DNA of 64,000 bases from CAZPXH01 sp964591085 (lineage in GTDB: Bacteria; Spirochaetota; Spirochaetia; DSM-27196; CAZPXH01), in NCBI GenBank assembly GCA_964591085.1, contig CAZPXH010000006.1, positions 110,710 through 174,709 of the forward strand, written 5' to 3'. Positions 50,764 through 59,262 of the stretch are shown piece after piece (position 1 is the first letter of the stretch; each line of letters begins with the position of its first letter). Position numbers and translations under genes: made by a program. The notes below the pieces were generated by a model, which did no database searches, was not told the DNA's origin, and was given only the letters and a program-made list of their open reading frames with translations.

Positions 50764-51588
50764 ATGCAGAGCCTCACGATAGTGCTGGCGAGCGGACAGC
50801 TTGTTCCGGCCCTGGGCTTCGGAACCTTTCAGCTGCGGGACGATGCCTGCCGGACGGCGGTAGCGACAGCAATTGAGATCGGGTATCGCCACATTGACAC
50901 AGCGGTTGCCTACCGCAATCACACAGAAGTGGGGGCAGGAATCCGGGATTCGGGCATCGCCCGCTCCGACCTGTGGGTCACCACAAAGGTTCCCAAGGAC
51001 AGCCAGGCACCCGAGGATATCATCAGCACGGTGGAGCGCTCGCTGGAAGAGCTGGGGATGGATTCCGTGGATCTGGTGCTGAGCCACTGGCCCACGCGCG
51101 CGGTCCCCTTCTCCGAGAGCTTTGCCGCGTACGCGGAAGTGGTGGAGCGCGGCCTTGCGGGGTCCGTGGGAATCAGCAACTACAACACCCACATCATGCG
51201 GGAGGTTGCCGGGCTCTCGCGGGTTCCGATTGTGACTAACCAGGTGGAGTTCCACCCCCTGCTCTTCCAGAAGGAGCTGAAGGACACCTGCGACGAGCTT
51301 GGAGTGGTTGTTACCGCCTACTCACCGCTTGGGCGCGGAGCCGTCCCCGCGGACGAGCGTATGCAGCGCATGGCACAGAAGTACGGAAGCACCCCTGGTG
51401 CTGTCAGCCTGCGCTGGATGATGGACAAGAACATTGTGGTGGTTCCCAAGGCGACGTCCCGGGAGCACATTGAGCAGAACTTCGCCTCCCTGTTGCTGGA
51501 GCTGGACCCGGCGGATGCTGCGGAGATTGATGCCTTCCCGAACCAGGTACGCACGATTGACGGCGATTGGAAGGAGTACGATTTCTGA
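50764..51588 (+). CDS. Aldo/keto reductase (2,5-diketogluconate reductase type)
   Basis: 274 residues. Tetrad: Asp and Tyr in YRHIDTAVAYRNH, Lys in WVTTKVPKD, His in LVLSHWPTRA. VPKATSREHIEQNF is the NADPH-binding end. VGISNYN and VTNQVEFHPLL are family marks. It reduces carbonyls of sugars or aldehydes in the cytoplasm. Its stop overlaps the presumed start of the HD protein gene. Confidence 0.9.
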   Translation: MQSLTIVLASGQLVPALGFGTFQLRDDACRTAVATAIEIGYRHIDTAVAYRNHTEVGAGIRDSGIARSDLWVTTKVPKDSQAPEDIISTVERSLEELGMDSVDLVLSHWPTRAVPFSESFAAYAEVVERGLAGSVGISNYNTHIMREVAGLSRVPIVTNQVEFHPLLFQKELKDTCDELGVVVTAYSPLGRGAVPADERMQRMAQKYGSTPGAVSLRWMMDKNIVVVPKATSREHIEQNFASLLLELDPADAAEIDAFPNQVRTIDGDWKEYDF

Positions 51589-52796
51589 TCACATCAGCTT
51601 TTGCTTTGCGAATCTTTGAGGGCTTCTCAATCCAGCGCTGGAACGACTGGGCGCGTCCGACGGCCCTCACGGAGCTCGACAAGGCGGCAATGCGCATGGC
51701 CGTTGCGTTCTTTGTGGGGCGCTACCATGAGCTGGATACCGGGACACAGCTGGACTGGGATTCGATTATCCGGTCCGGTCTCTTTGACCTGCTGCGGAGG
51801 ATCACGCTCTCTGACATCAAGGCCCCGGTACACCGCCGGATCCGCAGCCGCTACCCTGAGCACCTGGCAGAACTTGACGCCTGGGCGGTTGAGCAGTGGG
51901 AAAGTCTGGCAGACGATCCGGAGTTCATCGCGGAGTTTCGCGCCTGGGTAGCGCATCAAGACCAGGACAGCCCGGAGGATCGCGTGCTTGTGGCATCTCA
52001 CAAGCTGTCTACCTTCCAGGAGGTCAAGCTCATCCGGCAGGTAAATCCCCCGGCTCCCGAGCTTGACCGGATTGAGGCCGGCCTCCGTACCGCGCTGTCG
52101 CCCTACGTGGACCTCCGTGGCGTGCGGGAAGTGCTGCTGCAACAGAACCTGGGCGGACTGGTCAACCAGCTGGAGCGTCTGCGCTTCCAGGTGCGCTGGA
52201 GTCATACGCCACGGGTGCCCGCTACCAGCGTCCTGGGTCACACCATGACCGTTGCGGCGTTCGCGTGGTTCTTTTCCCGGAGCGTGGGGGCCTGTCCAAG
52301 GCGACGATTCAACAACTTCTTCTGCGGCTTGTTCCACGACCTCCCCGAGGCGGTGACCCGGGACATCGTGTCTCCGGTGAAGCGTGCAACGCCGAGCTTC
52401 CCGCAGATAGTGAAGCAGGTTGAGGAGGAGGTTGTGGGAGAAGAACTGATGCCCCTGATTGATCCACGCCTGCACCAGCAGATTCACTTCTACATCGATG
52501 ACGAGTTCGCCAGCCGCATCCTGGTGGACGGCGAGCGGCGGACCGTGAGCAGCGCGGAAATCGGTGAGTCGTGGAACGAGGACCGCTTTGATCCGATTGA
52601 TGGCGAGCTCATCCGCGCGGCGGACGATTTCTCCGCCTACCTGGAAGCATCACAGTCAATCCGCTACGGGATCCGGTCACACTTCCTTCAGGGTGGTGTG
52701 GACAGAATCCGCAGCGAGTATCGGGATGCGGTGATTGCGGGCCTGCCGGTTGGCGAGCTCATCGCATCGGTTCCCACCGGAACGGAGGAGACATGA
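51585..52796 (+). CDS. Tandem HD-domain protein (YfbR/HD_3 type)
   Basis: About 403 residues. The second half has LGHTMTVAAFAWFF, CGLFHDLPEAVTRDIVSPVK and IDGELIRAADDFSAYLEA, i.e. the His, His-Asp and Asp ligands of HD phosphohydrolases of the 5'-deoxynucleotidase group. The N-terminal half (FSIQRWNDWARPTALTELDK) looks like a related, degenerate domain. No ATG fits the start. AAGGAG at 51571-51576 points to a CTG at 51585 that overlaps the upstream TGA; a TTG at 51567 is the alternative. Followed with 4-bp overlap by ridA. Confidence 0.75.
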   Translation: MITSAFALRIFEGFSIQRWNDWARPTALTELDKAAMRMAVAFFVGRYHELDTGTQLDWDSIIRSGLFDLLRRITLSDIKAPVHRRIRSRYPEHLAELDAWAVEQWESLADDPEFIAEFRAWVAHQDQDSPEDRVLVASHKLSTFQEVKLIRQVNPPAPELDRIEAGLRTALSPYVDLRGVREVLLQQNLGGLVNQLERLRFQVRWSHTPRVPATSVLGHTMTVAAFAWFFSRSVGACPRRRFNNFFCGLFHDLPEAVTRDIVSPVKRATPSFPQIVKQVEEEVVGEELMPLIDPRLHQQIHFYIDDEFASRILVDGERRTVSSAEIGESWNEDRFDPIDGELIRAADDFSAYLEASQSIRYGIRSHFLQGGVDRIRSEYRDAVIAGLPVGELIASVPTGTEET

Positions 52797-53194
52797 GCGG
52801 CGCATCGGAAGTCCGGATCATCGCCAGCGAAGCGGCGCCCGCAGCCATCGGGCCCTACTCACAGGCAGTGATTCACAACGGCATCGCCTACCTCTCCGGG
52901 CAGATTCCGCTGCATCCTGTCAGCGGTGAGCTTGTTGGCGAGACAGCGGGAGAGCAGGTGAAGCAGGTTCTGTCCAATCTGGACGCAGTTCTTGCGGCGG
53001 CCGGAAGCAGCAGCGGAGCAATCCTCCGCTGCGGGATCTACCTCACGGATATGGGAGACTTTGCTGCAGTCAATGCAGCCTACGGCGAGTGGCTCGGAGA
53101 GCACCGCCCTGCACGAGCGACAATTGGGGTGGCAGCCCTTCCCAGGGGCGCAAGAGTGGAGATTGACTGCATCGCCGTCTGCGAGAGTCCGTAG
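52793..53194 (+). CDS. ridA: RidA-family enamine/imine deaminase
   Basis: 133 residues. APAAIGPYSQAV, YLSGQIPLHP, and RATIGVAALPRGARVEIDCIAV include the substrate-binding Arg and the acidic end of the RidA site. It removes reactive enamine/imine intermediates of amino acid catabolism. Start overlaps the HD gene stop by 4 bp (ATGA), with GGAGG before it. Confidence 0.93.
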   Translation: MSGASEVRIIASEAAPAAIGPYSQAVIHNGIAYLSGQIPLHPVSGELVGETAGEQVKQVLSNLDAVLAAAGSSSGAILRCGIYLTDMGDFAAVNAAYGEWLGEHRPARATIGVAALPRGARVEIDCIAVCESP

Positions 53195-53241
53195 CCTCCG
53201 CTTGCCGGTGGCAGTAGCTTGTGGTCCAAGGAGGCAGAAGC

Positions 53242-53520
53242 GTGAAGGCTACATTCAACGGCGTCACTCTCGCTGAGTCGAACGCCATAGAAACGGTGGA
53301 GGGAAACAGCTACTTCCCACACGATTCGGTGAACTGGGATTACTTCCGAGACAGCCCACGGCAGTACACCTGCTCTTGGAAGGGTGACGCACGCTACTAC
53401 CACATCACCGCCGAAGGTGAGGAGTTGGCCAACGGTGCCTGGGAGTACCCGGAACCAAAGCCAGCGGCCCGGAACATCGCAGGATACGTGTGCTTTGACC
53501 GAAAGGTGCAGGTAGCCTAG
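53242..53520 (+). CDS. DUF427-family protein
   Basis: 92 residues from GTG 53242; AAGGAGG seven bases upstream makes this start convincing. MKATFNGVTLAES, NSYFPHDSVNWDYF, SWKGDARYYHI, and ARNIAGYVCFDRKV follow the DUF427 pattern, a small beta barrel of unknown function. The 3' end overlaps the pseudouridine synthase by 4 bp. Confidence 0.85.
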   Translation: MKATFNGVTLAESNAIETVEGNSYFPHDSVNWDYFRDSPRQYTCSWKGDARYYHITAEGEELANGAWEYPEPKPAARNIAGYVCFDRKVQVA

Positions 53521-54266
53521 AGCGGCGTTCGGGCAGCCAGGCTCAACCACTCCAGGGCGTCAGCCCATGCGGGATCCGGGTCCAGGGCAAAGCTCACCAT
53601 CTCACCGGAGTCCGGGTGCCGGAAGCGGATTCCGGTGGAACGCAGAAACATGAGATCCGGACCAAACCAGGCCGCTGCCAGCGCATTGTAGACCCAGTCT
53701 CCGTGCCGTTTGTCGCCAATGATCGGGTAGGACGCGTACTGCAGGTGCTTGCGGATCTGCTGTCGCCTGCCAGTGCCGGGCTCGGCTGACACCATCGCGA
53801 AGCGCAGATCCCGGTTCCTGCCGTCCGGCAATGCAATCGCAGTGCGTGAGATAGTAGCAAAGGTGGTCCATGCCGGGCGCGGGATGCCGTCTGCGTGATC
53901 CCGGATGTCTTCATCAAGGCAGAAGCCGTCGGGTGGCCATCCTCTCACCAGGGCGAGGTAAGTCTTCTGCACCTCTCGCCCGGAGAACTGCGTGCCGAGA
54001 TCGCGCGCGGCGTCACTGTCCTTTGCCATGACAAGCAACCCGGAGGTCAGACGATCCAGGCGGTGTACGGCGTGAACCCGACGTCCGTGACCGCCAGAGA
54101 GCACAGAGACGCAGTCCCGTGCCCCGCGGGCGTAGCGGTTGGCGTGGGTGAGCATTCCGGCGGGCTTGTCCACAATGATGAGACGCGCGTCCTCATGTAC
54201 GATGCGCGGTAACGGAGGCGTACGAATGACCAGAAGTGTAGCTGTGGGTACGGCAACGGTCCACAT
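53517..54266 (-). CDS. RluA-family pseudouridine synthase
   Basis: 249 residues from ATG 54266. The catalytic Asp is in VHAVHRLDRLTSGLLVMAK; the N-terminal core starts IVHEDARLIIVDKPAGMLTH; GRRQQIRKHLQYASYPIIGDKRHG is the later conserved stretch. Length and motif order resemble TruC. It isomerises uridine in tRNA or rRNA. No ATG/GTG/TTG lies nearer the core, so the 5' end overlaps the divergent metallo-hydrolase gene by 41 bp, unless a CTG or ATT is used. Confidence 0.82.
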   Translation of the reverse strand: MWTVAVPTATLLVIRTPPLPRIVHEDARLIIVDKPAGMLTHANRYARGARDCVSVLSGGHGRRVHAVHRLDRLTSGLLVMAKDSDAARDLGTQFSGREVQKTYLALVRGWPPDGFCLDEDIRDHADGIPRPAWTTFATISRTAIALPDGRNRDLRFAMVSAEPGTGRRQQIRKHLQYASYPIIGDKRHGDWVYNALAAAWFGPDLMFLRSTGIRFRHPDSGEMVSFALDPDPAWADALEWLSLAARTPL

Positions 54267-55074
54267 TATGCAGGCGGCGGAGGTGGCACGGGGGGCCGAT
54301 GAGCTGGCAAAGACGCTGGTGCGGGCTTCCGAGGCTGAGATTCGCAACGCCTTTGGTGATCGCAGCCCAATCGCATGGTCCTTCAACCCGGTCCTGATTC
54401 AGGCTGGAGACCACCGAATTCTGGTTGATGCCGGGCTCCGCTCGCACAGCGACGGGCCCGTTCAGGGGATCGTGGACCTGCTTTCAGAGATTGGAGTTGA
54501 GCCCACCTCGGTGACCCACATCGTCATCACCCACGGTCACGGCGATCACGTCGGCGGGTTGATTGATTACTCCGGGCTCGCAGTCTTCCCCGATGCGCAG
54601 CTGCTGGTTCACCAGGCTGAGCACCGGCACTGGACGGAAGACCAAGGCTCAGGAGACGCAGGTGCGATGTACCGTGCTGCAACCGGACCCTATGCGGAGC
54701 GGATCAGCCTGTTTGGAAGCGCTGGTGACGAGGCTCTTGCTGAGGTTCCCCTGCTCAACGGCGATGGAATCAGCATCTCGGCTCGTGTCTTGCCGGGACA
54801 TACCCCCGGGCACTGTGGGCTTGTCCTGCAGGCGGACACCTCGGTTCTGGAGCTCGGTGTGGACGCTCTGCATACGGACCTGCAGATTCCACAGCCGGAT
54901 TGGTCGGTCCGCTTTGACACCAATCCGGAGATGTCCGCGCAGACTCGCAAGGCGTACTGCGCTCACCTTGTACAGCAGGCCCGGACCGTGGTCTGGTACC
55001 ACCTGCCCTTCCCGGGAGTCGGCGACCTTGAGGCCTCGGACCGGGGCTTTACGTGGAACCCCTCGGCGGGGTAA
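54226..55074 (+). CDS. Metallo-beta-lactamase-fold hydrolase
   Basis: 282 residues from ATG 54226 with GGAGG upstream. The di-metal motif is THIVITHGHGDHVGGLIDYS; further ligands are His in LPGHTPGHCGL and Asp/His in ELGVDALHTD. The fold is shared by lactonases, glyoxalase II and others, so the substrate is open. It overlaps divergently with the pseudouridine synthase. Confidence 0.85.
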   Translation: MTRSVAVGTATVHIMQAAEVARGADELAKTLVRASEAEIRNAFGDRSPIAWSFNPVLIQAGDHRILVDAGLRSHSDGPVQGIVDLLSEIGVEPTSVTHIVITHGHGDHVGGLIDYSGLAVFPDAQLLVHQAEHRHWTEDQGSGDAGAMYRAATGPYAERISLFGSAGDEALAEVPLLNGDGISISARVLPGHTPGHCGLVLQADTSVLELGVDALHTDLQIPQPDWSVRFDTNPEMSAQTRKAYCAHLVQQARTVVWYHLPFPGVGDLEASDRGFTWNPSAG

Positions 55075-55096
55075 ACAGAACTGGTCGAATAGCCTA

Positions 55097-55123
55097 CTAA
55101 CCTGATTGACATTGTCAGGATAG
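55097..55123. promoter_or_regulatory. 27-bp palindrome over the cysH promoter
   Basis: CTAACCTGA and TCAGGATAG are two 9-base arms (8 of 9 positions pair) around a 9-base spacer TTGACATTG, which itself carries a consensus -35 hexamer TTGACA. The site ends nine bases before the cysH ATG and overlaps its ribosome binding site. This spacing is like operators of dimeric winged-helix repressors such as Rrf2/IscR-type proteins; the identity of the binder is inference. Confidence 0.55.
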
Positions 55124-55132
55124 GGGGGGTGC

Positions 55133-55855
55133 ATGGATCGCAACACGCGACGGGTCCGGAAATCGGAAGTCACGGCCTTTGAGTCACTGAGCCCGGAGCA
55201 ACGAATCCAGTGGGCGGCCGACAAATTCGGTTCCCGACTGGTGATGAGCTCCAGTTTCGGCGCGCAGTCCGCGGTGCTCCTTCACATGGCAACCCGCGCG
55301 GTACCCGATATTCCCGTCATCTTCATTGATACCGGCTACCTGTTTCCGGAAACCTATCGCTTTGCTGAGGACCTTCGGGCCCGCCTCAACCTCAACCTTC
55401 ACTGTTTTCAGCCCACAATGACCGCAGCACGGCAGGAAGCACTGTTCGGCAAGCAGTGGATGCAGGGCAACGAAGGTCTGCAGCGTTACGGGCGGATGAA
55501 CAAGGTGGAACCCATGAGCAGGGCGCTCCGCGGGTTTCGCGCCCGCGCATGGATTTCCGGGGTCCGCCGACAGCAGGCCAGAAGCCGGGCGGAGCGGCCG
55601 GGAGCGGAGCGGCAGAACCGAATCTGGAAGCTCTACCCCATCATTGACTGGACCAACCGGGAGATCCACCGCTACCTGAAGGAGCACGATCTCCCCTACC
55701 ACCCGCTTTGGTACCAGGGCTATCCGTCAATCGGAGACACCCACAGTAGCCGCCCGCTGGAACCCGGAATGCTGGAAGAGGAAACCCGCTTTGGCGGAAA
55801 GCAGCGGGAATGCGGCCTGCACGTCAACACGGGAGACAAGGAACTGGTTCTGTAG
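55133..55855 (+). CDS. cysH: Phosphoadenylylsulfate (PAPS) reductase
   Basis: 240 residues. PAPS loop SSSFGAQSAVLLH; IFIDTGYLFPETYRF; MNKVEPMSRAL, where iron-sulfur APS reductases have a Cys pair, is of the cluster-free E. coli type; the catalytic Cys227 is in ECGLH near the C-terminus. It reduces PAPS to sulfite with thioredoxin. No other sulfate assimilation gene is in the window. A palindrome lies over its promoter. Confidence 0.92.
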   Translation: MDRNTRRVRKSEVTAFESLSPEQRIQWAADKFGSRLVMSSSFGAQSAVLLHMATRAVPDIPVIFIDTGYLFPETYRFAEDLRARLNLNLHCFQPTMTAARQEALFGKQWMQGNEGLQRYGRMNKVEPMSRALRGFRARAWISGVRRQQARSRAERPGAERQNRIWKLYPIIDWTNREIHRYLKEHDLPYHPLWYQGYPSIGDTHSSRPLEPGMLEEETRFGGKQRECGLHVNTGDKELVL

Positions 55856-55900
55856 GAAAGGACCATTCCGGTTTGGGTCGGCGAGGCTCGGAGGAAGTCC

Positions 55901-57217
55901 TCAGTATGAGTACTTGCGCTGGATGGCGGTGATTACCTCGGGCATACCGAGGAAGAGGTCCACCAGCACCGGATCGAACTGCTTGCCGGACTCTTCGCGG
56001 ATGTAGGCGTATGCGTCATCAACCGACCAGGCCGGTTTGTAGGCACGCTTTGATACCAGAGCATCAAAGACATCAGTCACAGCTACAATCCTGGCCACCA
56101 CGGGGATTTCCTCACCGCGCTTGGGAGGACCAATTTGCACCTTGCGATCAAAGATGTTCAGGACCCGTCCCGGATAGCCGGTTCCGTCCCAGCGTTCGTG
56201 ATGGTTGAGCGCTACCTCGTGGGCCATTCGGTCCCAGGGTGAGTCCAGCCGCCGGAAAAGGCGCGCGCCAAAAATGGTGTGCAAGCGAACCCGCCGCATC
56301 TCCTCGTCCGTGAGCGGCCCGCGCTTGCGCAGGATGATGTCTGTGATCGCCACCTTGCCCACGTCGTGCAGCATGGCGGCCGTACGCAGGATCTCGCGGT
56401 TTGCCGCTATCTCCGCCTCGTCCACTCCGGACTGCAGGGCCCAGGCGTCGTAGAGCTCAACGCTGAAGGCGCCGACCCGCTTGGAGTGCTGCGCGGTCTC
56501 AAAAGGATCCCGCATAGCGGCAAGCTCCACCATCCGCAGCACCATCTCCCGGGACATCCGAGCGCGTTCAATTGCATCCGCGGCGGCCTGCGCGAACTGC
56601 GCGGCAATGAGCCTGTCGTTGTTGGAGAACGCGGTGGTTCTTCCCTCGGCATCCTGCGCGTTGATGAGCTGCAGAACGCCTACAAGCTCGCCGTCCCTTG
56701 TTTGCAGCGGGGCAAGAAGCATGCTGCGGGTCCGGTAGTTGGAAGCTCGGTCAAACGCGGGATTGAAGCTGTAGTCCACCGTGTCGGGGAGCTCGTACAC
56801 GTCGTCAATCAGGAGCACCTCCCCGGTGCTCGCCACGTAGCCGGCCAGAGAGGAACGGTCAATCGTCAGGCTGCGGGACGCGTAGACGTAGCGGGACTCC
56901 GGAGAGGTCTCCCGGAACAGGGTGTCATTCTGCACAAAACTGAAGTACAGCTCGTCCCCGCTGCGGAGATAGAGGGTCCCGGCGTCGGCTCCCATGAGTT
57001 CACGCGCGCCGGTGAGAACCTGTTCCAGGAGGGTGTCCAGGTCCCGGGTCCGACCAAGCTCCTGGATCGTGTCCAGCACCTCCTCCGGGCGGACATCGCT
57101 GCGATGCGATGGTCGGGCGCCGTCCGACACGCCCATGCGAGTCCGCGGGAGTACAAGATCGCCATGATCGTCCGCGGAGAGCTCGTGGAGCTCAACCTCG
57201 GTGCGCTGCTCTGACAC
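55901..57217 (-). CDS. GAF/HD-GYP phosphodiesterase
   Basis: 438 residues from a GTG; no membrane segment. GAF domain ~50-215 (LMGADAGTLYLRSGDELYFS, SLAGYVASTGEVLLIDDVY). HD-GYP ~225-438: HSKRVGAFSVELY, MLHDVGKVAITD, LNHHERWDGTGYP, IVARIVAVTDVFDALVSKRAYK, all ligands present. It should hydrolyse c-di-GMP in response to a small ligand at the GAF domain. Confidence 0.9.
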   Translation of the reverse strand: MSEQRTEVELHELSADDHGDLVLPRTRMGVSDGARPSHRSDVRPEEVLDTIQELGRTRDLDTLLEQVLTGARELMGADAGTLYLRSGDELYFSFVQNDTLFRETSPESRYVYASRSLTIDRSSLAGYVASTGEVLLIDDVYELPDTVDYSFNPAFDRASNYRTRSMLLAPLQTRDGELVGVLQLINAQDAEGRTTAFSNNDRLIAAQFAQAAADAIERARMSREMVLRMVELAAMRDPFETAQHSKRVGAFSVELYDAWALQSGVDEAEIAANREILRTAAMLHDVGKVAITDIILRKRGPLTDEEMRRVRLHTIFGARLFRRLDSPWDRMAHEVALNHHERWDGTGYPGRVLNIFDRKVQIGPPKRGEEIPVVARIVAVTDVFDALVSKRAYKPAWSVDDAYAYIREESGKQFDPVLVDLFLGMPEVITAIQRKYSY

Positions 57218-57264
57218 TGCAAAACGGTAGGATGAAGTACAGATTAGCGCAACAAGCGGTGTAG

Positions 57265-57859
57265 ATTGTTCAGAAATGGCACGGAATGCTGCACCAAGGA
57301 TCGAGTACCAGACCTGCGCTCCCTCATCTGAGCCTGCTGGAGGCTTCGGCTGCCGGCGCTCGGGTGATCTTCAATGCACCGGATTTCGGAAAGATACACT
57401 TGAATGACCTGCAGATGGAGACGGGCTGGAACTACGAGCGTGGCGTGGGAATCGGGATGGTTGAAAAGCGGATGTTCGCCCGGAGCCTAAGTGGCCGATA
57501 TCGGCAGTCCTCCCGCACAAACGTTTCCTTTGTGGCGTACCAGATCCCAAAGACATGGAGCAATCAGCTGTCTGAATATTCCCAGGTCCATGCGTTTCAT
57601 GTCCGGCATGGCCAGACTGTTCGGAAGCTTCATCAGCATCGAGGAGTCCGGGGCAATGATGGCGCCGCTGTTCAGTGGGAGTCAGGAACGTCTTCTGCCG
57701 TTATCGGGAAGCCTGGTGACCCAGAGGGGCGGAGCACTCGTCACCCTACCGGACAGTCCGGCCGTGGCCAATGCAGAATTGCGGGAACGCATGTGGCAAA
57801 TCAGCCTGGAACTCTGTGGAGACCACAGCATTAGGGAGATTGCTGCGGCACTCTGCTAG
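57265..57859 (+). pseudogene. Remnant of an SDR-like dehydrogenase
   Basis: Two frames join into one protein. Frame 1 after the TAG at 57262 gives AAGARVIFNAPDFGKIHLN, ETGWNYERGVGIGMVEKRMF and SFVAYQIPKTWSNQL. From ~57585 the sense continues one base over (MRFMSGMARLFGSFISIEES, then LVTLPDSPAVANAELRERMW) to TAG 57859. The Rossmann N-terminus is missing, so this is 5'-truncated and frameshifted. The family call is moderate: strand-loop-helix spacing fits a short-chain dehydrogenase, without a normal Tyr-x3-Lys. Confidence 0.45.
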
Positions 57860-58000
57860 TCTCCGCGATTTGTTGATCCGGCCGCGGCGGACGGCCGGTC
57901 TTTTGCGATCCGGTCTCGGTGGGATTGGGACTGACCCGAACCGCAACTTGAGGCGACCCGGCACTTCTCGGGCTGCAGTATTCGACTGCCGGAAAGCGGG

Positions 58001-58200
58001 CTATCCTCCGCCCCCTGGAAGCCGGAGCAGCAAGTGGTACCAGAAGCGCCGCAGGACCTCTTCCTTACCGTGCAGCACAAATCGAATGCGACACATCGCG
58101 CCGTAGCCAAATGTCAGCGGAGGCAGGTCTTGCAGGGTGACGTGCCAACCCTCACCAGCAAAGCCTCCATCGGTGACCCGACAGTTCGGAATTGACCGGA
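58001..58200 (-). pseudogene. Unidentified C-terminal gene fragment
   Basis: The minus-strand frame ending in TAG 58001-58003 reads like protein (GGFAGEGWHVTLQDLPPLTF, IRFVLHGKEEVLRRFWYHLL, ending LRLPGGGG) but has no plausible start and runs into the neighbouring remnant. I cannot name its family. Confidence 0.25.
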
Positions 58201-58617
58201 TCGCGCATAGACGCCATTGCGGACGGGCTGGCCGTGGTACTGCCGAAGAGCCCTGAGGCCGTGGCGGAGATCATGGTGAAGTCGCTTCCGCGGCCACTCA
58301 CGGAGACGGAGCAAACCTTCAATGACGGCTGGTGGATGCTTCCCCTCGCGCAGTACTGGCCACGCCACGCGCTGGCACACCCGGATGTTGCGCTCCCCCG
58401 CCTGAAGGAGCTGACACAGCGCGGGACTGCGCTTTCTGGAGCCGCTTGCGGTGCTCGCACGCGATGCATCGAGCTATGTCCGCCGCTCTGCGGGGAACCA
58501 CGTGCGCGATTGGCGTTGAATGGATCCTGCGGTTGCTTAGAAATGGATCGCGGAGCACGATCCTCCGCCGGACGTTCTGAAGCTCGCGCTTCCGCGGAAG
58601 CCAAAGCAGAAGTGACC
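58192..58617 (+). pseudogene. Decayed DNA alkylation repair (HEAT-repeat, AlkD-like) gene
   Basis: Fragments in different frames read as one HEAT-repeat protein: RIDAIADGLAVVLPKSPEAV, NDGWWMLPLAQYWPRHALAH and LPRLKELTQRG in the first frame; LRFLEPLAVLARDASSYVRR and SAGNHVRDWR in a second, after what looks like a deletion of several dozen residues; then IAEHDPPPDVLKLALPRKPK to TGA 58617. Order and spacing recall AlkC/AlkD-type DNA glycosylases. Shifts, an internal stop and a deletion make it non-functional. Confidence 0.5.
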
Positions 58618-58695
58618 GCATGCACCGTGCCCCTGCAACCATGTGGCGGGCCGGTGCGTCAAAACACGGGAGCGTCTATGTTCGGAGGTGTGAGA

Positions 58696-59262
58696 ATGAA
58701 GCGAGTATTCGTCCCGATCCTGTTGCTAATAACAGCCACAAGCGTTGTTGCGCAGGCGGGCTACGATCCCCAGCTCCTGCGGAGCCTTGACCTGGAGGAA
58801 CGGGAAATCGCTGCCATCATGCGGGTGCAGCGGGAACACGCCCTTGCCGTGCGTCCGTTGCAGGCAGACCTGAACATAGAGCAGGCTGAACTCGCACGGC
58901 TGCTGATTGACGAAAACCCCAGCATCCGCCGCATAGAGGCCAACCTGCGGACAAGCGCAGAGATTGAGGTTCAGATCAGGCTGCTGGAGATCCAGCGGGA
59001 GCTTGCCATACGCCGCGTCATTGGCACGGATCGGTGGACCCGCCTTGTGCAAGCTGCAAGAGCGCGCAGCGTGGAAGCCAGCGGCGCCTTTCCTCGCATC
59101 CAGGAACGCCTGGGCGCAGTGGGGCAGGCGCTTGCGGAACAGCAGCGACTGCTGCAGCGCGCCATTGAGGAGGCGGGAGACGACGCGAGTGAGGAGCTCC
59201 GGGAACAGTTGCTGGCGCTGCGGGAACTGTACCGACAGATACAGGAAACGCTTGGCCAGTGA
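58696..59262 (+). CDS. Spy/CnrX-like periplasmic coiled-coil sensor
   Basis: 188 residues from the ATG with GGAGG upstream. A signal peptide (VFVPILLLITATSVVAQA) is followed by an all-helical, Glu/Arg/Leu-rich protein (LLRSLDLEEREIAAIMRVQR, EIEVQIRLLEIQRELAIRRV) like the periplasmic heavy-metal sensor/Spy superfamily. Its TGA overlaps the sigma factor's GTG by 4 bp. By position it is the likely periplasmic sensor for that sigma factor. Confidence 0.65.
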   Translation: MKRVFVPILLLITATSVVAQAGYDPQLLRSLDLEEREIAAIMRVQREHALAVRPLQADLNIEQAELARLLIDENPSIRRIEANLRTSAEIEVQIRLLEIQRELAIRRVIGTDRWTRLVQAARARSVEASGAFPRIQERLGAVGQALAEQQRLLQRAIEEAGDDASEELREQLLALRELYRQIQETLGQ

